Below, one piece after another: positions 7,633 through 14,557 of a stretch of 23,742 bases of DNA. The position numbers and the translations under genes are program-made. This DNA comes from Thermoplasmata archaeon. GTDB lineage: Archaea > Thermoplasmatota > E2 > UBA202 > DSCA01. The DNA is taken from contig JAGGSL010000054.1 in the NCBI GenBank assembly GCA_021159125.1, forward strand, positions 1 to 23,742, given 5' to 3'. The notes below the pieces were generated by a model that had not been told where the DNA came from, ran no database searches, and worked only from the letters and a program-made list of their open reading frames with translations. Within the stretch, counting starts at the first letter, position 1. The number at the start of each line of letters is the position of its first letter.

Positions 7633-8914
7633 TCCTTTTGTCTATCACCCTCTTCGCTTTTATTCCGCCGCGAGGCAAAGAGTCAGGCGGGAGAATTTCC
7701 ACCGTCGGGGTGAATGACGCAATCACCTGGACAGATTTAACAATATCTTTCCTTAACTGCTCCGCCTCCTCCGCCCCCACCTCTCTTTTGGTTTCAACCC
7801 TTATTGTGAGTTGATCCATGCCCTGCACATTTTCAACAACCATAAGCCAGTTGCCAGAAGCAAGCTCATGCCTCATTATCGCTTCCTCTATTTGACCGGG
7901 GAAAATGTTCGTTCCCTTTATTATGAGCATGTCATCGCTCCTTCCTTTTATGGGCGCATGGCGTATGTGGGTTCTTCCGCACTCGCATTCTGTCGAGTCG
8001 TAAATGAAGGTTATGTCTCTCGTGCGATAGCGTAGCACTGGCATTCCCTCCTTTGTGAGAGTTGTGAGCACGAGCTCTCCCCTCTCCTCAGGGCCGAGCT
8101 GCTCCCCTGTCTTCGGGTCTATTATCTCTGCCAGAAAATGATCCTGCCACAAATGCAGGCCGTCATGGGCATCGCAGTCGGCAGAAACACCTGGACCGCA
8201 CATCTCAGTCAGCCCGTAGATGTCATGAACATCCATGTTCCACATCTCCTTTATTTTTTCCTTCATTCCAGATGTGAACATCTCTGCGCCGAAAATTCCA
8301 TTTCTGACCTTCAGCGAAGACGGCTCAATGCCCATCTTGAGTGCGGTCTGCCCCAGATGAAGGGCATATGAGGCAACGCCTGACATGAAAGTCGTGCCGT
8401 AATATTTCATCAATTCGATTTGACGTTCTGACTGACCTTTGCCTGTGGGAATGACAAGAGCGCCTATTTTCTGCGCCCCGTAGTGGAAGCCGAATGCACC
8501 TGTAAATGTGCCATAAGGAATGGGATTCTGGAATATGTCTTTTTTTGTGAGTCCTGCCATTGAAAGGCAGCGGGCCATGACCTCGCTCCAGACTTCTATG
8601 TCGTGGCGGGTGTAACATACTGTCACAGGAACGCCTGTTGTGCCCGAAGAGGCGTGCAATTCTATGAAATCCTCCATGGGCCTTGCAAGGAAGCCAAATG
8701 GAGCGTTGTCCCTTAAATCATCCTTTGTGGTGAAGGGTATTTTCGTCACGTCTTCAAGAGTTTTTATGTCGTCGGGGCTGACGCCTGCTTCATCCATCTT
8801 TCTTTTATAAAAGGGCACATTTGTATATGAATAATAAACGATTTCTTTGAGTCGCTTCAACTGCAGCTCCCTCAACTCTTTCTGGGGCATTGTCTCCATT
8901 TTTCTATTGAACAT
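7622..8914 (-). CDS. paaK: Phenylacetate-CoA ligase family protein, paralogue 1
   Basis: An AMP-forming acyl/aryl-CoA ligase of the PaaK family, 430 residues from the ATG at 8914. Visible motifs are the ATP-binding loop SSGTTGVP (about 89-96), IYGLTEMCGPG, LRYRTRDIT, GRSDDMLIIKGTNIFP and the C-terminal catalytic-lysine region KAKRVIDKR. A Val replaces the Lys usual in the loop (GTTGKP). It should make an aryl-acetyl-CoA such as phenylacetyl- or indoleacetyl-CoA from acid, ATP and CoA; the actual acid is unknown. Longer starts at 8935 and 8920 exist, but a TATA box overlaps 8933-8942, so 8914 best fits the spacing and the family N-terminus. It is divergent from the AEC transporter and is one of two paralogues in the window. 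Confidence 0.9.
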   Translation of the reverse strand: MFNRKMETMPQKELRELQLKRLKEIVYYSYTNVPFYKRKMDEAGVSPDDIKTLEDVTKIPFTTKDDLRDNAPFGFLARPMEDFIELHASSGTTGVPVTVCYTRHDIEVWSEVMARCLSMAGLTKKDIFQNPIPYGTFTGAFGFHYGAQKIGALVIPTGKGQSERQIELMKYYGTTFMSGVASYALHLGQTALKMGIEPSSLKVRNGIFGAEMFTSGMKEKIKEMWNMDVHDIYGLTEMCGPGVSADCDAHDGLHLWQDHFLAEIIDPKTGEQLGPEERGELVLTTLTKEGMPVLRYRTRDITFIYDSTECECGRTHIRHAPIKGRSDDMLIIKGTNIFPGQIEEAIMRHELASGNWLMVVENVQGMDQLTIRVETKREVGAEEAEQLRKDIVKSVQVIASFTPTVEILPPDSLPRGGIKAKRVIDKRKKD

Positions 8915-8932
8915 GAGCATTTTATGTAGATG

Positions 8933-8942
8933 CAATTTAAAT
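8933..8942 (-). promoter_or_regulatory. TATA box of paaK paralogue 1 (decides its start)
   Basis: On the minus strand ATTTAAATTG is centred near 8938, 24 nt upstream of the ATG at 8914. The upstream in-frame ATG at 8935 would lie inside this element, which argues against the longer start. Confidence 0.55.
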
Positions 8943-8996
8943 CATTTACTGAACTTTCTGTTTCATATTGCTATCAAATGCTCGTTTCATTTATGC

Positions 8997-9017
8997 TAAA
9001 ACATCACAAATGTTTTA
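8997..9017. promoter_or_regulatory. Perfect 8-bp inverted repeat overlapping the AEC transporter promoter
   Basis: The arms TAAAACAT (8997-9004) and ATGTTTTA (9010-9017) are exact reverse complements separated by CACAA. The right arm overlaps the TATA element of the transporter, the position of a repressor operator. About 40 bp upstream two near-copies, GTTTCATATTGCTA (8960-8973) and GTTTCATTTATGCTA (8984-8998), form an imperfect direct repeat with a 24-bp period. No regulator is assigned. Confidence 0.45.
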
Positions 9018-9020
9018 AAA
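9013..9020 (+). promoter_or_regulatory. TATA box of the AEC transporter (decides its start)
   Basis: TTTTAAAA is centred at about 9016, 28 nt before the ATG at 9045. The alternative GTG at 9021 abuts the element and could not be on the transcript. Confidence 0.5.
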
Positions 9021-9044
9021 GTGGCCCACTTTCAAGAAGATACC

Positions 9045-10091
9045 ATGTTTGGTTTGTTAAACGACATAATTCCTTACATCAGCGGCCTTTGGACACTGCC
9101 ATGGATAGCAGTGGGTTTTTTCGTTACTCTGGCCCTCTCCAGGATTTACGGCGAAGAGCGCATAAACAGATTAATGAAAAAAATCGGTCTCGTGCTGCTT
9201 TTTGTATTTATCCCGATTCTGGTCTTCAAACTTTTTTTGAACATTGACTTTAGAGAAGAAGAGATAGATTTTGTCATTTTATCAAGTATTTTTATCACAT
9301 TGCTGTACGGACTTGCATATGTATTTGCACTTAGGGAATCAAAAAAAATTCCCCTAATCGGGGAAAAAAGAATCGATTTTATAAAAACAGTTGTTGTGAA
9401 TCAGGGCAGAAGTGCGGCATTCTTTGGAAGTGCTATCCTGTCGATAGAGAAACTGAAAATATTTGCTGCCATCTATCTTACGCTACTCGGCATTTTTCTT
9501 TTCGCAGCAGTGCCGTATGTTCTATCCGTGATGCATAAAAAAGATATTGAAGGTGGCAATAAGCAAAAAAACCCTCTGCCCCTATATCTCCGAATATACC
9601 CTTGGTATCTGCTTATATTTCCGATTAGTGCGGTACTTATTCACAGCCATACGGGCATAACCACTGCTTCAAATGACTATGGAACCCTGCTTAACTTCCT
9701 TGGTGCCGTTACAATTCCTGCGGCGCTATACTATGTCGGGTCTGGCATTAAAGTCAGGGATATAAAGGCAGAAGAGCTGAAAAAACTCTTTTTCGGAAAG
9801 GGAAATGATGAAATGGGATGGGTAAAGCGCATATTGATCCTTACAATGATAATAACGCCCATAGTGGTAACAATTTCATGTGTGATTCTTTCCATTTCAG
9901 GGATAATCTCCAGCGTCTGGGCAGCCGTGCTTATCATAAATTCAATACTGCCGATTACCAGCACCAATATGTTTCTGATACCTTATGGAATAGACAAAAG
10001 GGTTACAGCCCTATCAGTCACATGGAGTACTTTTTTCTCAATCCCAATATTTGTAGTACTTCTATACGTCTTTACTGTATTATTTAGTTGA
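9045..10091 (+). CDS. AEC-family (auxin efflux carrier) permease
   Basis: A 348-residue polytopic membrane protein with about ten hydrophobic helices and a charged central loop. It fits the AEC/MdcF-like family: VVNQGRSAAFFGSAIL in the first half sits where the family has its Asn/Gly helix break. NSILPITSTNMFLIPYGID, followed by STFFSIPIFVVLLY, matches the second-repeat crossover and last helix. Family members export or import organic anions, including malonate, malate and, in plants, indoleacetate. Here the gene lies between two aryl-acid CoA ligases, so an aryl carboxylate is a reasonable guess. The start at ATG 9045 (MFGLLNDI) is preferred over GTG 9021 because of the TATA position. Its TGA ends one base before the stop codon of the convergent ligase. 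Confidence 0.75.
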   Translation: MFGLLNDIIPYISGLWTLPWIAVGFFVTLALSRIYGEERINRLMKKIGLVLLFVFIPILVFKLFLNIDFREEEIDFVILSSIFITLLYGLAYVFALRESKKIPLIGEKRIDFIKTVVVNQGRSAAFFGSAILSIEKLKIFAAIYLTLLGIFLFAAVPYVLSVMHKKDIEGGNKQKNPLPLYLRIYPWYLLIFPISAVLIHSHTGITTASNDYGTLLNFLGAVTIPAALYYVGSGIKVRDIKAEELKKLFFGKGNDEMGWVKRILILTMIITPIVVTISCVILSISGIISSVWAAVLIINSILPITSTNMFLIPYGIDKRVTALSVTWSTFFSIPIFVVLLYVFTVLFS

Positions 10092-10092
10092 A

Positions 10093-11379
10093 TTACTCTT
10101 CCACAACCCTCTTTGCCTTTCCGACGCTTCTCGGCAATGAATTTGGCTCAACTATCTCGACAGGCACATGGATGTTAAGCATTGCATATATCTCCTCCTC
10201 CGCCGCCTCCGCCAGTTTGCCGAGACTGCCCTGAGAATATCTTTCTTCAGTGGGTTCAACCCTCACCTTCAGAGATGTCATTGCCCCCTTCCTTTCCTTG
10301 ACAAGTACATAATTCCCGCTTATTCCCTCAACCTTCATCATCGCCTCCTCCACCTGTGACGGAAAAACAATGACTCCCTTGACCTTCATCATGTCGTCGC
10401 TTCTTCCCTTTATGCGCGACTGTATGGGCAATGTCCTGCCGCATTCGCATTCTTCCTCGGTATAGACCGCTATATCTTTTGTTCTGAATCTCAAAACAGG
10501 AAATGCCTCTTTTGTCAGTGTTGTAAAAACAAGTTCTCCTTCCTCGCCAGGTTCAAGCTGTTCTCCTGTCTTGGGGTCTATTACTTCCGGAAGGAAATGG
10601 TCTGCATTGATATGCAGATGCTTCTCCTCGCATTCTGAAACAACGCCAGGCCCTATGATTTCCGTCAAGCCGTAATGCTCATACGCTGTGATGCCCCATC
10701 TCTTTTCTATTGCCTTCCTCATCTCGTCGCTCCATGCCTCTGCTCCGAATAAGCCGAGGCGGAGTTTGAAATCATCCGCCGGCGAGAAACCCATCTCCTC
10801 TGCCACCTCTGCCATGTAAAGGGAATAGGAGGGGGTTGACGCAAGCGCTGTCGTGCCGAAGTCCTTCATTATGGTTATCTGCCTTTTTGTGTTGCCCGAG
10901 CTTATGGGAACAACCATCGCCCCTATTTTCTGAGCACCTTTCTCGAAACCGTGTGCGCCTGTGAAAAGCCCGTAGCCATAGGCATTCTGCATAACATCAC
11001 CCCTCCGCAGGCCATTTGCGTATAACGAGCGGGCCATGACCTCGCCCCATACCTCTAGGTCGTTTTTGGTATATGCGCCGACAACGGGCTTTCCTGTAGT
11101 GCCTGAAGAAGCATGTACCTCAACAACCTCATCAAGAGGCACGCAAAGCAACCCGAACGGATAATACTGGCGGAGGTCATCCTTGGTAAGAAAAGGAATT
11201 TTGGTTATATCATCAAGAGTTTTAATATCATCCGGCTTTACCCCTGCATCCTTCAACTTTTTGTGGTAAAATTCATTTTTTTCATAAACCGTGCGGACAA
11301 CGTTCTTCAATCTCTTCAACTGAAGCTCCTTCAAATCCTGAAGAGGCATCGTTTCATGTTTTTTATCCCAGTATGGCAT
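10093..11379 (-). CDS. paaK: Phenylacetate-CoA ligase family protein, paralogue 2
   Basis: A 428-residue AMP-forming ligase of the PaaK family. Motifs seen are SSGTTGKP (91-98), HYGLTEIIGPG, LRFRTKDIA, the ECECGRT cysteine segment, GRSDDMMKVKGVIVFP and the terminal LPRSVGKAKRV with the catalytic lysine. Compared with paralogue 1 the ATP loop keeps the standard Lys, and the C-terminus stops a few residues after KAKRV. It should activate an aryl acid to its CoA thioester in the cytosol. In archaea such genes often accompany aromatic 2-oxoacid metabolism, but no ferredoxin oxidoreductase is in this window. ATG 11379 is supported by a TATA element about 25 nt upstream. It lies 37 bp downstream of geranylgeranyl reductase on the same strand but has its own promoter. 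Confidence 0.92.
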   Translation of the reverse strand: MPYWDKKHETMPLQDLKELQLKRLKNVVRTVYEKNEFYHKKLKDAGVKPDDIKTLDDITKIPFLTKDDLRQYYPFGLLCVPLDEVVEVHASSGTTGKPVVGAYTKNDLEVWGEVMARSLYANGLRRGDVMQNAYGYGLFTGAHGFEKGAQKIGAMVVPISSGNTKRQITIMKDFGTTALASTPSYSLYMAEVAEEMGFSPADDFKLRLGLFGAEAWSDEMRKAIEKRWGITAYEHYGLTEIIGPGVVSECEEKHLHINADHFLPEVIDPKTGEQLEPGEEGELVFTTLTKEAFPVLRFRTKDIAVYTEEECECGRTLPIQSRIKGRSDDMMKVKGVIVFPSQVEEAMMKVEGISGNYVLVKERKGAMTSLKVRVEPTEERYSQGSLGKLAEAAEEEIYAMLNIHVPVEIVEPNSLPRSVGKAKRVVEE

Positions 11380-11397
11380 AGTAGGGAATTAAAGGGC

Positions 11398-11410
11398 GAT
11401 ATAAAAAATT
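11398..11410 (-). promoter_or_regulatory. TATA box of paaK paralogue 2
   Basis: On the minus strand AATTTTTTATATC is centred about 25 nt upstream of the ATG at 11379, in the 37-bp gap after the geranylgeranyl reductase stop. It suggests independent leaderless transcription. Confidence 0.5.
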
Positions 11411-11416
11411 GATGGA

Positions 11417-12481
11417 TTACCACCCCCACTTCATTGAGATAACGATAGCTTTTCCAAATACGAGCATTTTCGGAATGAGCATGGGATGAAATGCTGCTCT
11501 CAGAATATCTGAAAATCGCATTTCCTCGTAAGTCCTTCCGTCAACCAGTTTGCCCATTTTCTCCAGTTCTCTGTTGGTCAGCTCCATAAGCAAATTTTTT
11601 GCTTTCACGAGAACAGGGTCGCTCATCGGATGCTTTTTTATCTCCTGCTCGTAATTCTTGAGATTATCAATGTTCTCCGAAAGAATGGAAGATGCATGTA
11701 TAATCGGAGTAAGCCCCCCTCCCGAGAACGGATTTGTCATTGATGCCGCATCTCCTATTAATGCTATATTTCTCCCCGCAATTATGTGCGCCAGACCTGA
11801 CACAGGAATTGCCCCTGCCTCTTTTTTAATGATCTTCCCATCCAGACCGAGAAATTTCACGAAGTTATCAAGCTGGCTGAATTTTCCTGCAAGTCCAACA
11901 TTCAGAACCCTATCCTTTGGAAAAACCCACGAATAGTGGGGCGAAAATCTTTTATCAAAATAAAGTTTCATGTAATCTATCTCAGAAGTGTCACATTCTA
12001 TTTTATACTGGACAGCTGGCAGAACTTCCTGCTTATTGCCAAGATATTTTCCCACAACCGAGAAGGGTCCATCGGCACCTATAAGCACATCATAAGCCAT
12101 CCTCTCCCCATTTTTGAGAATCGCCATGCCTTCATCAATTGAAATCACTCCGGCGCCTGTTTTTATTATGCCCCCTCTTCCCGCAAATTCTTCAGCCATG
12201 CCTTTAATCCATCTGTTTCTGTCAAGCACCACCCCTTTCCTCGACGATGAAAAAGAATAGCCGCCAGGAAACAAAAACTTGGTGCCCTCCACATCCTTGG
12301 ATATGTACGGCGACGAATCAAAAGGTATCTGTTTCAGGGAAGCAATATCGCAGCCCTCCGCGCAGGCAGTGGATGCTATCTCCGCTTTTCTCTCAAGGAT
12401 TATTGGAGAAATGCCTTTTTCGAGCAATTTCAATCCTGTTATCAGCCCCGCCGGCCCGCCCCCCGCAATAACCACTTTCAT
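11417..12481 (-). CDS. Geranylgeranyl reductase family FAD-dependent oxidoreductase
   Basis: A 354-residue flavoprotein from the ATG at 12481. The N-terminus MKVVIAGGGPAG is the FAD dinucleotide fold, ERK near 30-32 ends its second strand, and ACAEGC (about 39-44) holds the cysteine seen at this place in geranylgeranyl reductases (usually CGE). YSWVFPKDRVLNVG matches the family's YxWxFP substrate motif, and GDAASMTNPFSGGG is the second FAD motif. These enzymes saturate geranylgeranyl chains of archaeal ether lipids or of related isoprenoids at the membrane face. An in-frame ATG at 12505 exists, but the TATA element at 12503-12514 makes the 12481 start more likely. It is divergent from the metalloregulator. 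The isoprenoid substrate is inferred from family. Confidence 0.88.
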   Translation of the reverse strand: MKVVIAGGGPAGLITGLKLLEKGISPIILERKAEIASTACAEGCDIASLKQIPFDSSPYISKDVEGTKFLFPGGYSFSSSRKGVVLDRNRWIKGMAEEFAGRGGIIKTGAGVISIDEGMAILKNGERMAYDVLIGADGPFSVVGKYLGNKQEVLPAVQYKIECDTSEIDYMKLYFDKRFSPHYSWVFPKDRVLNVGLAGKFSQLDNFVKFLGLDGKIIKKEAGAIPVSGLAHIIAGRNIALIGDAASMTNPFSGGGLTPIIHASSILSENIDNLKNYEQEIKKHPMSDPVLVKAKNLLMELTNRELEKMGKLVDGRTYEEMRFSDILRAAFHPMLIPKMLVFGKAIVISMKWGW

Positions 12482-12502
12482 GACATCCGTAATCATATCG
12501 TA

Positions 12503-12514
12503 CAATTTAATTAT
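12503..12514 (-). promoter_or_regulatory. TATA element of the geranylgeranyl reductase gene (decides its start)
   Basis: On the minus strand AATAATTAAATTG is centred about 28 nt before the ATG at 12481 and overlaps the alternative upstream ATG at 12505, arguing against the longer form. Confidence 0.45.
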
Positions 12515-12531
12515 TGTCTCTGTGCTCCCGG

Positions 12532-12551
12532 AATTTAGGATTACCGAAATT
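12532..12551. promoter_or_regulatory. Imperfect palindrome abutting the DtxR-family TATA box
   Basis: Arms AATTTAGG (12532-12539) and CCGAAATT (12544-12551) pair with one mismatch around ATTA. The site abuts the TATA box at 12551-12560 and lies between two divergent promoters. Its size, symmetry and AGG/CC inner bases recall DtxR-class operators, so autoregulation by the adjacent metalloregulator is a reasonable inference. Confidence 0.45.
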
Positions 12552-12560
12552 TTTATATAA
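12551..12560 (+). promoter_or_regulatory. TATA box of the DtxR-family gene
   Basis: TTTTATATAA is centred near 12556, about 36 nt upstream of the ATG at 12592. Transcription near 12582 leaves a leader of only about 10 nt. Confidence 0.55.
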
Positions 12561-12591
12561 TTTTCAGGTGTTTTTAGGCTGTCAGAAAAAC

Positions 12592-13038
12592 ATGATGAGA
12601 AGAGAAGAGGATTACCTCGAAGCGATATATATGCTTACAAAGGAAAAAAGTTCTGCGAGGACAACGGAAATAGCAGATTATCTTAACATAAAACCTGCGA
12701 GTGCCACAGAAATGCTTCAGAAGTTGTCATCAAAAGGTCTCGTAAATTACAAAAAATACGGCAGGACAACACTTACAAAGAAAGGATATGATATAGGCAA
12801 GGCCGTGAGCGAAAGCCACTATGCGATTATGGAGCTGCTCAAAATGCTTCAGATTCCTGAAGATATAGCCAACAAAGACGCATGCACAATGGAGCACGAC
12901 CTCGACCCCAAAACCATAGAACAGATCAAGAAATTTGTAAGTTTCATGAAAAACTGCCCCAAGGAGATGCCGCTGTGGATGGAGCATTTCAAAATGTATT
13001 CCGAGAAAGGAAAATTCCCCCAGGAATGTGAGGGATGA
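12592..13038 (+). CDS. DtxR/MntR-family metal-dependent transcriptional repressor
   Basis: A 148-residue regulator. The winged helix occupies residues about 1-65 (EIADYLNIKPASATEMLQKL is the recognition region), and the helical dimerisation/metal domain about 66-140. Ligand positions align with Bacillus MntR at a constant offset of one: Asp7, Glu10, His76, Glu101 and His102 match Asp8, Glu11, His77, Glu102 and His103. Cys98 replaces Glu99, and CTMEH recalls the CxxEH of DtxR/IdeR iron sensors. The protein lacks a C-terminal SH3/FeoA domain. It probably senses Mn(II) or Fe(II) and represses uptake genes, none of which is adjacent. An open extension to 12514 would include the TATA box, so MMRREEDYLE at 12592 (or 12595) is taken as the start. 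Confidence 0.88.
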   Translation: MMRREEDYLEAIYMLTKEKSSARTTEIADYLNIKPASATEMLQKLSSKGLVNYKKYGRTTLTKKGYDIGKAVSESHYAIMELLKMLQIPEDIANKDACTMEHDLDPKTIEQIKKFVSFMKNCPKEMPLWMEHFKMYSEKGKFPQECEG

Positions 13039-13076
13039 AAAGTGAAATTTATGCGCCTGCAATTTTACCTTAGTAA

Positions 13077-13088
13077 ATATTAAATACG
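13077..13088 (+). promoter_or_regulatory. TATA box of the ribosomal protein/RNA polymerase operon
   Basis: AATATTAAATAC is centred near 13082, about 30 nt before the ATG at 13113 and 18 nt before the in-frame ATG at 13101. The spacing favours 13113 as the leaderless start of rpsM. Confidence 0.5.
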
Positions 13089-13112
13089 TCATCGATATTT
13101 ATGCCGCTAATT

Positions 13113-13580
13113 ATGGCCAAGAAAGTAGAAGAAGAGGATGAATTTAAGTACATTGTGCGTATTGCTGCAACAGACATAGACGGCAATAAGCCTGTAAGGT
13201 ATGCACTTACTCAAATAAAGGGCGTGGGAAGCTCAATGGCTAAACTAATTGCCCAATCTGCAGGAGTCGACGAATCAGTAAAAATCGGCAATCTTTCCGA
13301 TGAGGATATAGAGAAGATTGATAAGACAATAGCCAGCATAAATGAGTGGGCCCCTCACTGGATGAAAAATCGCAGAAAGGATAGAGAGACAGGCGAAGAC
13401 AAGCATCTGATAGGCGCGGATATTGACCTTGTGAGAAGAGAGGATATAAACCTGCTTAAAAAGATACGCTCATACAGGGGTATAAGGCATGAAAAAGGTT
13501 TGCCTGTCAGAGGGCAGAGAACAAGGGCAAATAAACGCTCTGGCTTAACAGTCGGAGTTTCCAGAAGAAGAGGGAAGTAA
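13113..13580 (+). CDS. rpsM: 30S ribosomal protein uS13
   Basis: A 155-residue archaeal-type uS13 of the small subunit head, which contacts tRNA and the large subunit. Typical segments are FKYIVRIAATDIDGNKPV, YALTQIKGVGSSMAKLI (helix-two-turn-helix region), SYRGIRHEKGLPVRGQRT and the basic tail RTRANKRSG. Archaeal S13 normally starts with a short charged leader before FKxIVRI; MAKKVEEEDE fits, so the ATG at 13113 is preferred to the one at 13101. It opens the classical archaeal order S13-S4-S11-RpoD, with a 16-bp gap to rpsD. Confidence 0.97.
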   Translation: MAKKVEEEDEFKYIVRIAATDIDGNKPVRYALTQIKGVGSSMAKLIAQSAGVDESVKIGNLSDEDIEKIDKTIASINEWAPHWMKNRRKDRETGEDKHLIGADIDLVRREDINLLKKIRSYRGIRHEKGLPVRGQRTRANKRSGLTVGVSRRRGK

Positions 13581-13583
13581 ACA

Positions 13584-13593
13584 GGAGTGGTGA
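13584..13593 (+). promoter_or_regulatory. Shine-Dalgarno of rpsD
   Basis: GGAGTGGTGA ends four bases before the ATG at 13597 and matches parts of the archaeal anti-Shine-Dalgarno complement GGAGGTGA. Internal operon genes carry such sites while first genes mostly do not. Confidence 0.5.
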
Positions 13594-13596
13594 AAT

Positions 13597-14172
13597 ATGG
13601 GAGATCCAAAATTTCCGAGGAAGAAATACGAAACGCCTTCTCATCCGTGGGAAGGAGAGAGGATAGAACGAGAAAGAGAACTGGTCAGAAAGTATGGTCT
13701 CAAGAACAAGAGAGAGATATGGAAGGCAGAGACTTTTTTGAGAAAAATAAGAGGCCATGCAAGAGAGTTATTTGTCGGCATGGGCAGAAAACAGACGGAG
13801 AAAGAAAAGGAAGAGCTTCTGAAAAGAATGATTACCCTCGGTCTTCTTCCGCCAGATTCACAGCTTGATGATATTTTAGCGCTCACCATAGAGGATATCC
13901 TCTCAAGAAGATTGCAGACTCAGGTTTATTTGCACGGGCTTTCTTACACGCCGAAACAGGCGCGCCAGCTGATAATACACGGCCATATAGCTATCAATGG
14001 AAAAAAAGTGAGAGTTCCTTCTTACATGGTCAAAAAGAGTGAGGAGAGCGCAATTCAGTATGTGCCATCATCTCCATTCACCGATGAAATGCACCCGATG
14101 AGGCCAAAGGCAGAGCAAAGGACAGAAATAAAACCTGAAGTGAAAGAAATGGAAGTAAAGGAGGGAGCATAA
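13597..14172 (+). CDS. rpsD: 30S ribosomal protein uS4
   Basis: A 191-residue archaeal uS4, a primary 16S rRNA-binding protein of the small subunit body. The N-terminus MGDPKFPRKKYETPSHPW and the segment ERELVRKYGLKNKREIW are characteristic. The S4 RNA-binding domain begins about residue 105 with RRLQTQVYLHGLSYTPKQAR, continuing with LIIHGHIAINGKKV. The C-terminal tail is acidic and lysine-rich (PEVKEMEVKEGA). It follows rpsM by 16 bp with a visible Shine-Dalgarno and is separated from rpsK by a single base, consistent with one operon. Confidence 0.97.
   Translation: MGDPKFPRKKYETPSHPWEGERIERERELVRKYGLKNKREIWKAETFLRKIRGHARELFVGMGRKQTEKEKEELLKRMITLGLLPPDSQLDDILALTIEDILSRRLQTQVYLHGLSYTPKQARQLIIHGHIAINGKKVRVPSYMVKKSEESAIQYVPSSPFTDEMHPMRPKAEQRTEIKPEVKEMEVKEGA
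14160..14164 (+). promoter_or_regulatory. Shine-Dalgarno of rpsK
   Basis: GGAGG lies nine bases before the ATG at 14174, inside the last codons of rpsD. It is the clearest ribosome binding site in the window. Confidence 0.6.
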
Positions 14173-14173
14173 A

Positions 14174-14557
14174 ATGGGGAAATGGGCAGTAACTCATATT
14201 TTTGCATCTCACAACGACACCATAATAACCGCTACTGATTTGACAGGGGCAGAAACTCTTGCAAAGTGCTCAGGCGGAATGATTGTAAAATCTGACAAGG
14301 ACGAGGGCTCGCCATATGCAGCAATGCAGGCAGCCCAGAGAGTGGCAGAAGCTTTAAAGGAAAAAGGAGTAGATTCAATACACATAAAAGTTAGAGGAAT
14401 AGGGAGAGGGCGCTCCAAAAACCCGGGCAGGGGGGCGCAAGCCGCCATAAGGGCGTTGGCAAGAGCCGGCTTAAAAATTGGAAGGATAGAGGATGTCACT
14501 CCTGTTCCTCATGATGGCTGCCGTGAGAAGGGTGGTAAGAGAGGAAGAAGGGTATGA
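14174..14557 (+). CDS. rpsK: 30S ribosomal protein uS11
   Basis: A 127-residue archaeal uS11 of the small subunit platform. It begins MGKWAVTHIFASHNDTIITATDL, has GGMIVKSDKDEGSPYAAMQAA in the middle, and ends with VTPVPHDGCREKGGKRGRRV, the conserved rRNA-binding tail. Length and sequence are ordinary. Its stop overlaps the start of rpoD (ATGA at 14554-14557), so RNA polymerase subunit D translation is probably coupled to it. Confidence 0.98.
   Translation: MGKWAVTHIFASHNDTIITATDLTGAETLAKCSGGMIVKSDKDEGSPYAAMQAAQRVAEALKEKGVDSIHIKVRGIGRGRSKNPGRGAQAAIRALARAGLKIGRIEDVTPVPHDGCREKGGKRGRRV

Noticed and set aside
10086..10098. Overlap or fusion between the AEC transporter and paaK paralogue 2
   Set aside because: The genes are convergent with stop codons one base apart. 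Both proteins are complete, so this is only tight packing; the DUF3068-repeat gene and thrS show the same with a 4-bp gap.
12514..12591. Extended start of the DtxR-family gene adding 26 residues
   Set aside because: The extension would include the palindrome and the TATA box, and its translation is unlike the family N-terminus, which begins at RREEDYLEAIY.
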